Shown here piece by piece: positions 45,201-49,330 of a stretch of 64,000 nucleotides of DNA. Location: the NCBI GenBank assembly GCA_025618425.1, contig CM046851.1:4083524-4147523 (forward strand). Direction: 5' to 3'. The stretch's first letter is position 1. Every line of letters begins with the position of its first letter. The notes under the pieces were generated by a model. The model was not told the origin of the DNA. It searched no databases and worked only from the letters and a program-made list of their open reading frames with translations. This stretch comes from Heliocidaris tuberculata (lineage: Eukaryota > Echinodermata > Echinoidea > Camarodonta > Echinometridae). Both the position numbers and the translations under genes were made by a program.

Positions 45201-46277
45201 GTTTATGACTCTTTTCTTTGTGATATGTGCTTTTCTCCCTTCTACTAGGTTTGGTGCTACTCCTACTATCACCTCTATGACTAGAACTCTTTTCCTTACT
45301 CATTCTACACACTTGCTTCAAATGACCTTTACGATGACATATTTCACATTCATACTCTTTGTATCTACATTTGTTCTTGGTATGTCCTTTCTTCCCACAG
45401 CAGAAGCATTCACCAGTACTATAGTTCACATATGCACTGGTCTTCTCACGTTTATCACCTGGTGTTAACTCTTCAGCGTTCTTGCTAGCTGCTTCCATGC
45501 TCATCGCAATTTTCACTGCCTTGTTGATCTGGAGATCGTCCTCTGACAGGAGTCTCTTCTGCGTTGCCTTATCTGCCAGGCCGCAGACAAACCGGTCCCG
45601 GAGGGCTTCATCTCGAAATGTCTTGAAATCACAGGTTTCCGCCATCTTCTTGAGCTCCGCCAAGTACACGGCTATTGTTTCTCCTTCACGCTGGCTCCTC
45701 TGATAAAAGCGATACCTCTCTAACATTACCGGTGGTGACGGGTTATAATGTCCTTTCAGCACTGTGTCAATGTCTTGTAGGGACAATTCTGTTATTTTTC
45801 TTGGTGCCACCAGACTCTTAAGTAGTCCGTATTCTTTCGCACCCATTACCGACAGCAGTACGGCCACTTTCTTTCTCTCACTCGTAATGTCATTAGCAAT
45901 GAAGTATTGATCAATGCGTTCACGATACACTTCATACTGTTCGACATCGGGATCAAAACTTTCTGCCTTACCGGTACACGTTGACGTCGAAGAAGCCATT
46001 TCACACTTTTTTACCGAGTCACTTTGTCTACAACCAGAATCCCATCTCTTGGTCGCCACTTGTAGTGTCTTTCACTCCAAATCACACAATTTATGACACT
46101 AAAATATACTCGGCACACATGGGTTTTAACGTCAATGTAGCTTCCTGCTTTATTACCACAAGGTGGCGCTATACCACAATGACCACTTCCCAAAACAATA
46201 TTTTCTGCAAAATTATTAACAGTGGCTTTCTGTCTCCTTGTCCACATTTTTAATCGATACGAGGGCACATAGTCGGT
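18887..46277 (-). CDS. composite gene: SANT-like + SET + mini-exon array + zinc finger + tyrosine-recombinase-like + SANT-like
   Basis: Proposed single gene in 5' to 3' order on the minus strand. Exons: a SANT-like exon split by a retrotransposon (46277-46179 and 40955-40911); 40673-40637; SET exons 39772-39578 and 39016-38824; mini-exons at 37003-36941, 35191-35129, 33646-33584, 31236-31180, 30978-30916, 30499-30452, 30250-30188, 28827-28765, 25441-25391, 25189-25127, 24732-24670 and 22423-22337; 21820-21728; last exon 21221-18887. Phases run 1, 2, 2, then 0 throughout, so a single frame passes from SET to the last exon, apart from the retrotransposon insertion and a one-base frameshift at 20034-20038. 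The parts suggest a chromatin protein built from a methyltransferase-like domain and a domesticated or element-derived recombinase fold. Function is unknown. The 5' coding start is not identified, and the array and the SET exons could still belong to separate transcripts. Confidence 0.6.
20034..20038 (-). other. single-base frameshift in an A5 run
   Basis: Upstream frame reads LTEDVVKLNQ; downstream frame reads LSEKEAAVKQELQQ. With four A instead of five the two parts join directly and the recombinase-like fold is continuous. Without the change the protein ends about 40 codons later (stop near 19926). It could be a real allele or a sequencing/assembly error in a homopolymer. Confidence 0.7.
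21728..21820 (-). CDS. phase 0-0 exon before the last exon
   Basis: 31 codons between TGTTGCAG and GTAAGTT, beginning IKDVQFSPDVESALEDLL and ending PLKSQIP. Acidic, no domain recognised. Frame and phase match both neighbours. Confidence 0.6.
22337..22423 (-). CDS. mini-exon 12, diverged (29 codons)
   Basis: Flanked by TCTAACAAG and GTAAGT, phase 0-0. Begins EAKGDEERG and ends IQEPLL. It keeps the acidic start and the EPLL end of the mini-exon family, but the middle has diverged and is longer, so it may be the oldest copy. Confidence 0.55.
22440..23100. other. intron between mini-exons 12 and 11, AT-rich part
   Basis: Nothing recognised beyond a T-run near 22717-22730. It leads into the minisatellite. 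Confidence 0.4.
23105..24530. repeat. 90-bp minisatellite with 360-bp higher-order repeat
   Basis: Units built on GACCCACAAAGGACT ... GTCCCACAAATGTCCTATAC recur every 90 bases. Four distinct units form a 360-bp block at 23472-23831 that is repeated at 23832-24191 with about one change over most of its length. Because 90 is divisible by three, an open frame of 330 codons appears on the plus strand; it is a repeat artefact. The array lies in an intron of the composite gene. Confidence 0.85.
24670..24732 (-). CDS. mini-exon 11, type A (21 codons)
   Basis: Flanked by GATGTCACAG and GTGAG. Reads DEESANTSIIKKDIPVPEPL plus L; phase 0-0. Nearly the same as the copies at 28765 and 33584. Confidence 0.65.
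25127..25198 (-). CDS. mini-exon 10, type B (21 or 24 codons)
   Basis: Reads DEGSATTSTTEKDIPIAEPL plus L before GTGAGT. Two in-frame acceptors lie nine bases apart (after GAAACAG at 25198, after AATAAACAG at 25189), so the exon may include an extra NKQ. Both choices keep phase 0. Confidence 0.65.
25391..25450 (-). CDS. mini-exon 9, type C, shortened (17 or 20 codons)
   Basis: Reads NEGSGIEKDNPVPEPLL, lacking four codons in the TTST region. An in-frame alternative upstream acceptor would add TKQ. Donor GTGAGTT. Confidence 0.6.
25905..26040. repeat. short minisatellite piece
   Basis: Same unit family as the larger arrays (GGTATGACCCACAAATGACT, then GACAAATGCCCTGCACTCAA). It is cut from the 27.6-kb array by the foldback element. 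Confidence 0.6.
26041..27620. mobile_element. foldback element with long inverted repeats
   Basis: Outer ends pair: GTTACACTTTTGAAAAATCT at 26041 against the reverse complement at 27579-27620. Inner arms pair over about 190 bases: GCACTAACA ... CACGCTTGGGCGAACAC near 26770-26930 against 27365-27550. The centre holds CAATCAGTCA-type repeats. It is inserted in the minisatellite. No transposase frame was found. Confidence 0.65.
26083..26721. mobile_element. GC-rich insertion nested in the left arm of the foldback element
   Basis: The right arm of the foldback is continuous where the left arm is split between CAAGATAT and AGATTTATTCATG. The extra 0.64 kb has GGTACCCCAGGGTACC near its right end and CCCCAGGGTACC near its left, plus a CpG-rich core (CCCCGGCCGGCCGCCCCGGC), unlike its AT-rich surroundings. 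Boundaries are good to about 10 bases. Confidence 0.5.
27605..28620. repeat. 183-bp minisatellite (dimer of the 90-bp family)
   Basis: GACCCAGAAAGGACAATATG recurs at 27836, 28019, 28202 and 28385, a spacing of 183 bases. Each period carries two diverged units of the family seen at 23.1 kb. Open frames on both strands here come from the repeat. Confidence 0.8.
28765..28827 (-). CDS. mini-exon 8, type A (21 codons)
   Basis: Flanked by GACTTCACAG and GTGAGTT. Reads DEGSANTSIITKDIAVPEPL plus L; phase 0-0. Confidence 0.65.
28870..30170. other. AT-rich intron
   Basis: Intron between mini-exons 8 and 7. No coding remnant or clear mobile element seen; parts echo intron DNA of the 24.8-kb block. Confidence 0.4.
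30188..30259 (-). CDS. mini-exon 7, type B (21 or 24 codons)
   Basis: Reads DEGSATTSTIEKDIPIAEPL plus L before GTGAGTT, with the same pair of acceptors nine bases apart as the other type B copies (30259 or 30250). Confidence 0.65.
30452..30499 (-). CDS. mini-exon 6, type A, shortened (16 codons)
   Basis: Reads DEGSPNTSITVPEPLL. Five codons are missing where the KKDIP segment normally lies; the deletion is a multiple of three and the splice sites are kept. Confidence 0.6.
30916..30987 (-). CDS. mini-exon 5, type B (21 or 24 codons)
   Basis: Peptide as in the copy at 25127 (DEGSATTSTTEKDIPIAEPL plus L), with donor GTGAGTC and both acceptors (30987, 30978). It lies in a block that duplicates the 24.66-25.95 kb block. 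Confidence 0.65.
31180..31245 (-). CDS. mini-exon 4, type C-position copy (19 or 22 codons)
   Basis: Reads DEGSAATSTIEKDITEPLL before GTGAG; two codons shorter than the 21-codon form. Alternative in-frame acceptors at 31245 or 31236. Confidence 0.6.
31486..31830 (-). mobile_element. LINE 3' end fragment
   Basis: The minus strand reads APVIWNLSTEIWSCKTLNLF, like the APxxWNSLPxEIRxxxSLxxF end of many LINE reverse transcriptases, then stop-filled DNA ending in CTTGAACTTGAAC. It is absent from the paired block at 25 kb. Confidence 0.5.
32160..33540. repeat. third minisatellite array, with an internal duplication
   Basis: Degenerate units of GTCCCACAAATGTCCTATAC and CACAAAGGACTGTATCACAC. A leader, AACCCAGAAACAATCAAATT, occurs at about 32169 and again at about 33034, so part of the array was duplicated about 0.87 kb away. 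Short open frames here are artefacts. Confidence 0.75.
33584..33646 (-). CDS. mini-exon 3, type A (21 codons)
   Basis: Reads DEGSANTSIIKKDIPVPEPL plus L; phase 0-0, acceptor GGACTTCACAG, donor GTGAGTT. Close to the array consensus. Confidence 0.65.
34063..34860. mobile_element. inverted-repeat element with GC-rich core
   Basis: Left end GGGGGAGTTGATTCACTTA pairs with the right end TAAGTGAATCACCCCCCC. Inner arms are both made of ATTGATATCAATCC / AAAATCAATT repeats over about 130 bases. The core (about 34550-34680) is unusually GC-rich (CTAGCCGCCCCTGGGATGGG). No transposase seen; likely non-autonomous. In the intron between mini-exons 3 and 2. Confidence 0.6.
35129..35191 (-). CDS. mini-exon 2, type K (21 codons)
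   Basis: Reads DDGSATTSNIEKDIPVPEML plus L, with acceptor GTTTGAACTAG and donor GTGAGTT. Part of a direct duplication whose second copy holds mini-exon 1. Confidence 0.6.
35341..36889 (+). pseudogene. intronless retrocopy of an unrecognised Gln/Asn/Ser-rich nuclear protein
   Basis: A long plus-strand frame runs opposite to the host gene: from 35344 (SELEANLEFLEILHCES) to an in-frame stop at 35740-35742, then on in the same frame to 36738. A frame change near an A11 run (36256-36266) and another near 36690 are needed to continue to FNLPPTPWQMGTSGTSLSK. The protein has a basic NRKRRLSS patch, an ETELLQLLNNVDANLQAML segment and many Q/N residues, like a transcriptional regulator. No introns, at least one stop and two frameshifts: a processed pseudogene is the best reading. 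I could not name the parent. Confidence 0.55.
36941..37003 (-). CDS. mini-exon 1, type K (21 codons)
   Basis: Reads DDGSATTSTIEKDIPVPEML plus L, phase 0-0. First mini-exon after the SET exons, whose last exon also ends in phase 0. Confidence 0.6.
37260..38200. other. intron with GAA microsatellite
   Basis: (GAA)n at about 37405-37462. A degraded half copy of the CATAAAACTT-type MITE lies near 38036-38115. No coding DNA seen. Confidence 0.5.
38208..38370. mobile_element. MITE with ACAGTCAAACCTG termini
   Basis: ACAGTCAAACCTG at the left and CAGGTTTGACTGT at the right, flanked by TATATA. Inside, CACCTGTCTATTAAGGCCAC and related words are repeated. A degenerate relative lies near 58020-58110. 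Confidence 0.7.
38439..38558. mobile_element. 120-bp palindromic MITE
   Basis: GAGGCCTGTTACATAAAACTT at the left is mirrored by TTTTATGCAACAGGCCCC at the right, and the arms pair nearly throughout. Related pieces are at 38036-38115 and 52940-53080. Confidence 0.7.
38824..39016 (-). CDS. SET domain exon 2
   Basis: Flanked by TTTCTTGATAG and GTTAGG; phase 2 in, 0 out. Reads IDAYTGTSIGRLVNDD ... FQGRPHLCLYASKDIKAGEE then ITYEYN. It matches the C-terminal half of SET domains, nearest KMT5A/SETD8 (GRLINHS ... ASRDI.AGEELLYDYG). The NH of the substrate/cofactor motif is ND here, so catalytic activity is uncertain. The conserved Tyr near the end is present. Confidence 0.8.
39237..39292. repeat. C/A homopolymer tract
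   Basis: C-run followed by about 45 A with two interruptions, in the intron between the SET exons. Confidence 0.8.
39578..39772 (-). CDS. SET domain exon 1 (KMT5A-like)
   Basis: Flanked by TTTTGTTGCAG and GTGAGTT; phase 2-2, 195 bases. Reads CMHYIVPSIKIGYGVFATDQ, then ISKGECILEYRGELM ... FYTFHFRHNEKTL. GYGVFAT and the EYRGEL strand correspond to the SET-N part, as in KMT5A (G.GV.AT ... FVVEY.GDLI). A lysine methyltransferase role is inferred from the fold only. Confidence 0.8.
40637..40673 (-). CDS. candidate 37-bp linker exon
   Basis: Between TTGCCTTTCAG and GTATGA; phase 1 in, 2 out, exactly the phases needed to join the SANT-like exon to SET exon 1. Encodes HPPVKKQTKHL. The phase fit is the main support; the exon is very short. 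Confidence 0.45.
40956..41073 (-). repeat. 3' LTR (118 bp)
   Basis: Base-for-base the same as the right-hand LTR. Begins TGTGGTATAGCGCC and ends GACACTACA on the minus strand. Confidence 0.93.
41881..45999 (-). CDS. gag-pol polyprotein of the LTR retrotransposon
   Basis: Single frame of 1372 codons from the ATG at 45999-45997; the frame is open 20 codons further up to the LTR, without an earlier ATG. Order: gag capsid-like region; two CCHC knuckles from residue 198; a basic Ser/Arg-rich linker; aspartic protease with DTG at 338-340; reverse transcriptase with YLDD at 623-626; RNase H with an Asp in a VDAS motif at 771; integrase zinc region HKGHQG at 998 and catalytic core starting with Asp 1062, followed by SDNGPQF and a downstream Glu; a C-terminal Pro/Thr/Gln-rich tail. 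No stop or frameshift, and key residues are present, so the element may be active. No envelope gene. Confidence 0.93.
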   Translation of the reverse strand: MASSTSTCTGKAESFDPDVEQYEVYRERIDQYFIANDITSERKKVAVLLSVMGAKEYGLLKSLVAPRKITELSLQDIDTVLKGHYNPSPPVMLERYRFYQRSQREGETIAVYLAELKKMAETCDFKTFRDEALRDRFVCGLADKATQKRLLSEDDLQINKAVKIAMSMEAASKNAEELTPGDKREKTSAYVNYSTGECFCCGKKGHTKNKCRYKEYECEICHRKGHLKQVCRMSKEKSSSHRGDSRSSTKPSRREKSTYHKEKSHKHRSKSRRKSRVGVSHVDNSEKDSRSSGSCSSGSQSETDEEIFYIGVNKIGKDTEPIVVEVEVENTQILMEVDTGCGVSIVSQSMFDKHFKEKGVKIEKCSVKLRTYTKEKIPVVGRCMVDVSYHGSNARLPLIIVKNDGPTLLGRDWLSKIRLRWKKIFSVHQVTQGTLPDRIEKIIAGSEVFDNSVGRVKGVQAKLKVKSDAEPKFFKPRPIPFAMKDKVGDEIGRLVKEGILEPVEFSDWAAPVVPVQKPDGKIRLCGDYKVTVNPQLEVKEYPMPRPEELYASLQGGKKFTKLDLKNAYQQVDLEKNSRQYVTINTHLGLYRYTRLPFGVSSAPAIFQECMDKILHGLKGVGCYLDDIIVTGTSDEEHASNLESVLKRLSQFGLRLKRSKCVFMQDSVEYLGHVVDAEGLHPSPSRVEAIISASPPKDVTEVQSFTGLINYYRKFIPNLASILEPIDELKKKQEFQWTQECQQAFDLVKKILSSSKVLCYFDPSKEVTLAVDASPYGIGAVISHVTEEGDKPIAYASRKLTKAEMNYSQLEKEALAIVYGVRFFHQYLCGRKFILLTDHKPLTFLLGPKKGIPVLAASRLQRWAILLSGYVYDIKYRTSKQNANADFLSRLPMSGKLENKEDEFVVKWTEEATKTNEAKLKSLPVTADRVRRSTDTDRILSKVRFFVQNGWPCHEEISPELHVWLRKKDELTVESGCLLWGTRVIIPECLQQYILEELHKGHQGMVRMKSLARMHVYWPGLDQDIEQLVQSCASCQAMQSVPSAAPVNPWAWPSQPWHRVHIDFAGPFLDQMFLLVVDAHSKWPEVIPMKSTTASNTIRVLRNLFSRYGLPIEVVSDNGPQFVAEEFSVFLKENGIKHIKSAVKHPASNGEVERFVQTFKKAMKKAKTDEGHIHLKLAKFLLSYRTTPHVVTQETPAKMFLGRELRTRLSQVRPDLGLKLQQKRAPKKERVRRFEVGESVRVLDFRIHSERWTEGVVTRVLGPVTYQVTVDGLVWKRHVDQMRKMSQVVESRVEPLKPMVPNTDIYIDRDKTTPASTEPDIPNTPTQSQKHTSQSSQKDIQTKDTSQTELPQHTEQNLRRSKRHINKPDRLNL
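46061..46178 (-). repeat. 5' LTR (118 bp)
   Basis: Identical partner of the 3' LTR. It follows the ATGAC duplication at 46179-46183 in element order and adjoins the candidate primer binding site at 46058-46051. Confidence 0.93.
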
Positions 46278-46279
46278 CT

Positions 46280-47094
46280 GCAAAACAAAATACACATTGA
46301 TATTAAAGTCCAACACGTGGTAATATGTTCTGAAAAAAATATTGCAGCACAGCACTATTCCTTAAAAGTCCTCCTGCAAAAAAAATGAATTAAAAAAAAA
46401 ATAATAATAATAATTGTGAAAATTACAAATCTAAATATGACTTACTTATTTTAATACAAGATTTTCCAGTATGAAATCACAGATTATAAACCTTGCTTGG
46501 ATTTGGATTAATGGTTTCATATTTCACATTGTACATATGGCCAATGCAACATAAACAAAAAGATGCAGGCTGAATAATTGCTGTTTTAAGTAATTTCTAC
46601 AATTAATTTAATTAAATTCCATTTGTTCACAGTCTAGTAGTCATCTTACATGGAAGCACGGTGGATATCTATAGGCCTCTAATTCAATTGGCCGAATACA
46701 AAAGAAAGATCTACATGCTTATTTCATATCTACTTTAGATTCATTAGTGTATTGTCCACTGTAGTGAGTGTAGAGGTCTAGATCTAGAATCTACAATGTA
46801 CAGACCTAGACCTACTATTATACTACTGTTCTATACAGCCTAGGACAAAGGATGCATTCTTGAATTATCAACGCGTTTGTCACACGTTTACTTTAGACTT
46901 TTCTTCCATTGTCAGTCTAAACATTCATTGTACCATCTTCCCAAAGACAGTCCAGTTTTTAAAGGCTCTCATTCTCAAACGCTATTCATCGTACTTTTTT
47001 GGCCCAATCTATACTAGATCGAGACTAGTATAGTCTAGTCTCTAGATAGTATAGAATCTACAGCATGTAACCATTAGGTCTTGTTACTTACTTT
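46280..47094. other. likely intron 5' of the SANT-like exon
   Basis: AT-rich, with A-run and (AAT)n near 46380-46412 and CTAGA-rich words near 46770-47050. No coding exon recognised. Confidence 0.4.
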
Positions 47095-47420
47095 GTTTAT
47101 GGGTAATAAGTAGCAGGAATGACTACCTCTGAAGCAAATTTATCAAGGAAGAATTTCAGGAACAAGTAAGCATCCTCATCAAACACAAATATGAGACTGA
47201 CATCTTGGAAGTTAAAGCTCTGAGTAAAAATGCCTGAATTCTTGCTTCTCCACATTATAAAGCCCAAGAGAATGGTTGACGATGTTAATATGCACCCACA
47301 AACTGAACTTTTCCCACTTGTTTTCCATAGTAACTGTTTGAGAAGTTTTGATATTGCCATGATGGGCAATCGGCCTTCTCGTGAAATAAGCCACCGGTCA
47401 TCGAGTGTATACACACACAC
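47095..47420 (-). other. possible untranslated exon of the composite gene
   Basis: A minus-strand donor (ACAAA then GTAAGTAAC) ends it at 47095. The longest frame (107 codons) stops just before the donor, so it would not feed the next exon. It could be 5' UTR or an unrelated remnant. Confidence 0.2.
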
Positions 47421-47530
47421 TGCCGTGTAAAGTCAATGGAGGACGTGAACCCTCATAGGGCATTACACGCAATAAACTGCATGTACAAAGACAAAGTGAA
47501 TGCGGTTAAAGTGGCATGGTGGGTGCGATC

Positions 47531-47580
47531 TATAACCCTAACCCTAACCCTAACCCTAAACCTAAACCTAACTCTAACTG
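47531..47580. repeat. interstitial telomeric repeat
   Basis: About eight CCCTAA units (TTAGGG on the minus strand), the last ones degenerate (AAACCTAAACC, TAACTCTAACT). Confidence 0.9.
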
Positions 47581-47879
47581 AAGTTAGCTACCTAAAATAA
47601 TTTAGACTGCTAACAAAAAGTTAAAACCCAGGATTGCCGCCATGATGACCAGATGACTGTATCGCACTAGCGGGGGAATACAGGGCGGGCTAACAGTGAG
47701 TTAGAGCCTGCAGTAGTAGCGGCCAAACTTGGCCACGACCACCGCAGCACTCCGAAGAGGCGTGACTGAACCGATTTGGTTCAGCCAGGTGGTCTAGATC
47801 TAGACTTAGTAGACTAAATCATAAATGTTAACTTTACAGAAGGCCTAGTAAGCAATAAGGTTTATGTGAAGCAAAATTA

Positions 47880-48110
47880 GTGATTCCTACCTCTGCTCTG
47901 GATGTCAGTTGACGTCTCTGACTCTGAGTCCATCCGTCCGGTCCGTCCTCTTATGGTCTGCGACAACGTTCCTAGCCTCGCCTCTAGCTAGCCTAGCCTA
48001 ATTATACGCTTGTGGGACGACATGTGCATACATTGCCGCTAGCTGGCGTTATTCCACTTGGGTCTGAACCCGCTCTGCACACTAATTTTTTTAATCTTCC
48101 ATACTCTTGT
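47880..48110 (-). promoter_or_regulatory. possible first exon and promoter region of the composite gene
   Basis: A minus-strand donor (CAGAGCAGAG then GTAGGA) is at 47891/47890. The DNA to its right is richer in CpG (CCGTCCGGTCCGTCC) than the neighbourhood, as at a promoter. No TATA box or start codon was assigned. Confidence 0.25.
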
Positions 48111-48184
48111 TGGACTTTTTATTTCATTTCTTTTTAAATCTTCCGTGCCACCATAGCCCTATACACCGAACCTACAGCGAAACA

Positions 48185-48285
48185 CTTGTGGGACGACCCA
48201 CAACCGCAGTTCACACAGAATTTTGTCCCACAGCAGTTGGTGTGTATTGGTTCTCCGACCTCGAATTGTAGTCCATGCAAGTACA

Positions 48286-48334
<49 letters not shown>

Positions 48335-48360
48335 CCACCACCCCCCCCCCCCCCCCAACA
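48185..48360. repeat. (CA)n and (C)n tract beside short open frames
   Basis: (CA)n at about 48285-48333, then C18. Just to the left, three frames are open for 50-80 codons and one plus-strand frame ends near a GTACAC donor-like site, but no family was recognised. Confidence 0.5.
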
Positions 48361-48439
48361 TGAACTACCTGGAACACCGCTACAATTACTACAGACATCA
48401 ACATCAGATAATACGGTACTGTCAAAACAACTTCCATGA

Positions 48440-49230
48440 TGAATAGTGATTAAAAAGACAATACATAATCACTCATGCATAATCTTTTGAATTCATAAGC
48501 CAAGTCATTCACTGCACAATCCCATATCCATCATGATTTGTCATAAACTCATCAGACAATCAGCAATTTCTAAACTGGATAACTTTTCACTTCACCCAAA
48601 ATGGAGAGCAAATTTGACACTCGGAATAGGTAGTGGTGTGATACTAAATCTTGAAATCTTTGTTTCATCTTCTTAGTTATGAAAGGAAATCAGTGATGAA
48701 ATGAAATTATTTTCTATTGTTGAAGTGTTGAACAGACAGAATAAACAATCTTTACTCTGCCCTTGCATATGGTCCACTGCCTTGGTCAGAAAAATGAATA
48801 TAACTCTCACATTGTGAAAAAAGCTATTACCTGATGACTGTGCAATATTAAATCATATCACACTGATACTATTATATTTCCCTGTAAGAAATGAATGCAA
48901 GTTGAAATATGCATAATTATTTACAGTTTGATACATTTTGTACTTTAAACCTAAAAAGGCCGGGTTATTTTGGTGCTCTTTCTCTCACCCGAGAGGGATG
49001 GAGTGACTAGAATTTTTGCAGCATGTAAAGTTTCATATCTATATCTCAAATGGTTTTTGAATTATTACTAATTGATTATTTACACATTTGCGAATTGACA
49101 GCAATTTTTTACGCTGCATGGTGTCGGTTGGTCGAAATCTTATGAATTAGGTATCAAAGGATGCCTAAGATTGTAGGCAATAAAGTCATGAAAGTTCATG
49201 GTCCAAAAAAAATTATCCTCGAACATATCA
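48440..49230. other. AT-rich DNA, no gene seen
   Basis: No domain, splice-supported frame or repeat pair recognised. Confidence 0.4.
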
Positions 49231-49239
49231 CGTTGAACG

Positions 49240-49330
49240 TCAGGGGACGGGGGGAGGGGGGGGGGGGGGGGGAGGGGAGTGGAATCCACCCCCCCCCCCC
49301 CCCCCCCCCCGGCCCTTTTAGGGTTAAAGA
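49240..49330. repeat. dispersed G/C-run repeat, copy 1
   Basis: G-runs, GGAATCCACC, C22, then GGCCCTTTTAGGGTTAAAG. The same GATTCCACC-C-run-GGCCCTTTTAGGGT layout is at 62287-62335. The minus-strand frame NPKRAGGGGGGGVDSTP is a by-product. Confidence 0.65.

Larger units (their letters stand above)
40956..46178 (-). mobile_element. apparently intact Ty3/gypsy LTR retrotransposon, short-LTR (Mag-like) type
   Basis: Two identical 118-bp LTRs (40956-41073 and 46061-46178) with TG...CA ends on the minus strand, flanked by a 5-bp ATGAC target duplication (40951-40955, 46179-46183). A purine-rich tract (AGAGGAAGGAGAGGAAA) abuts the 3' LTR. TGGCGACC two bases after the 5' LTR is a plausible primer site; Arg-tRNA is only a guess. 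One uninterrupted gag-pol frame fills the centre, with about 0.8 kb of non-coding DNA before the 3' LTR. Identical LTRs mean recent insertion. Assignment to the Mag clade rests on the very short LTRs and the single ORF. Confidence 0.93.
40911..46277 (-). pseudogene. SANT/Myb-like coding exon split by an LTR retrotransposon
   Basis: The 5' part (46277-46179) follows acceptor TTTTGTTTTGCAG and reads TDYVPSYRLKMWTRRQKATV and onward to GSGH. The 3' part (40955-40911) reads APKVQASYICESK and ends at donor GTACAC. Leaving out the element and one copy of the ATGAC duplication makes one open 139-base exon. WTRRQKATVNNFAEN resembles the SANT-like helices in this gene's last exon. With the element in place the frame runs into the LTR. 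Confidence 0.6.

Noticed and set aside
41889..45703. Other frames over the gag-pol region
   Set aside because: Shadows of the single long gag-pol frame.
48134..48446. Cys-rich or His-rich frames around the (CA)n tract
   Set aside because: Mostly the microsatellite in translation; the remainder has no recognisable domain or splice partner.
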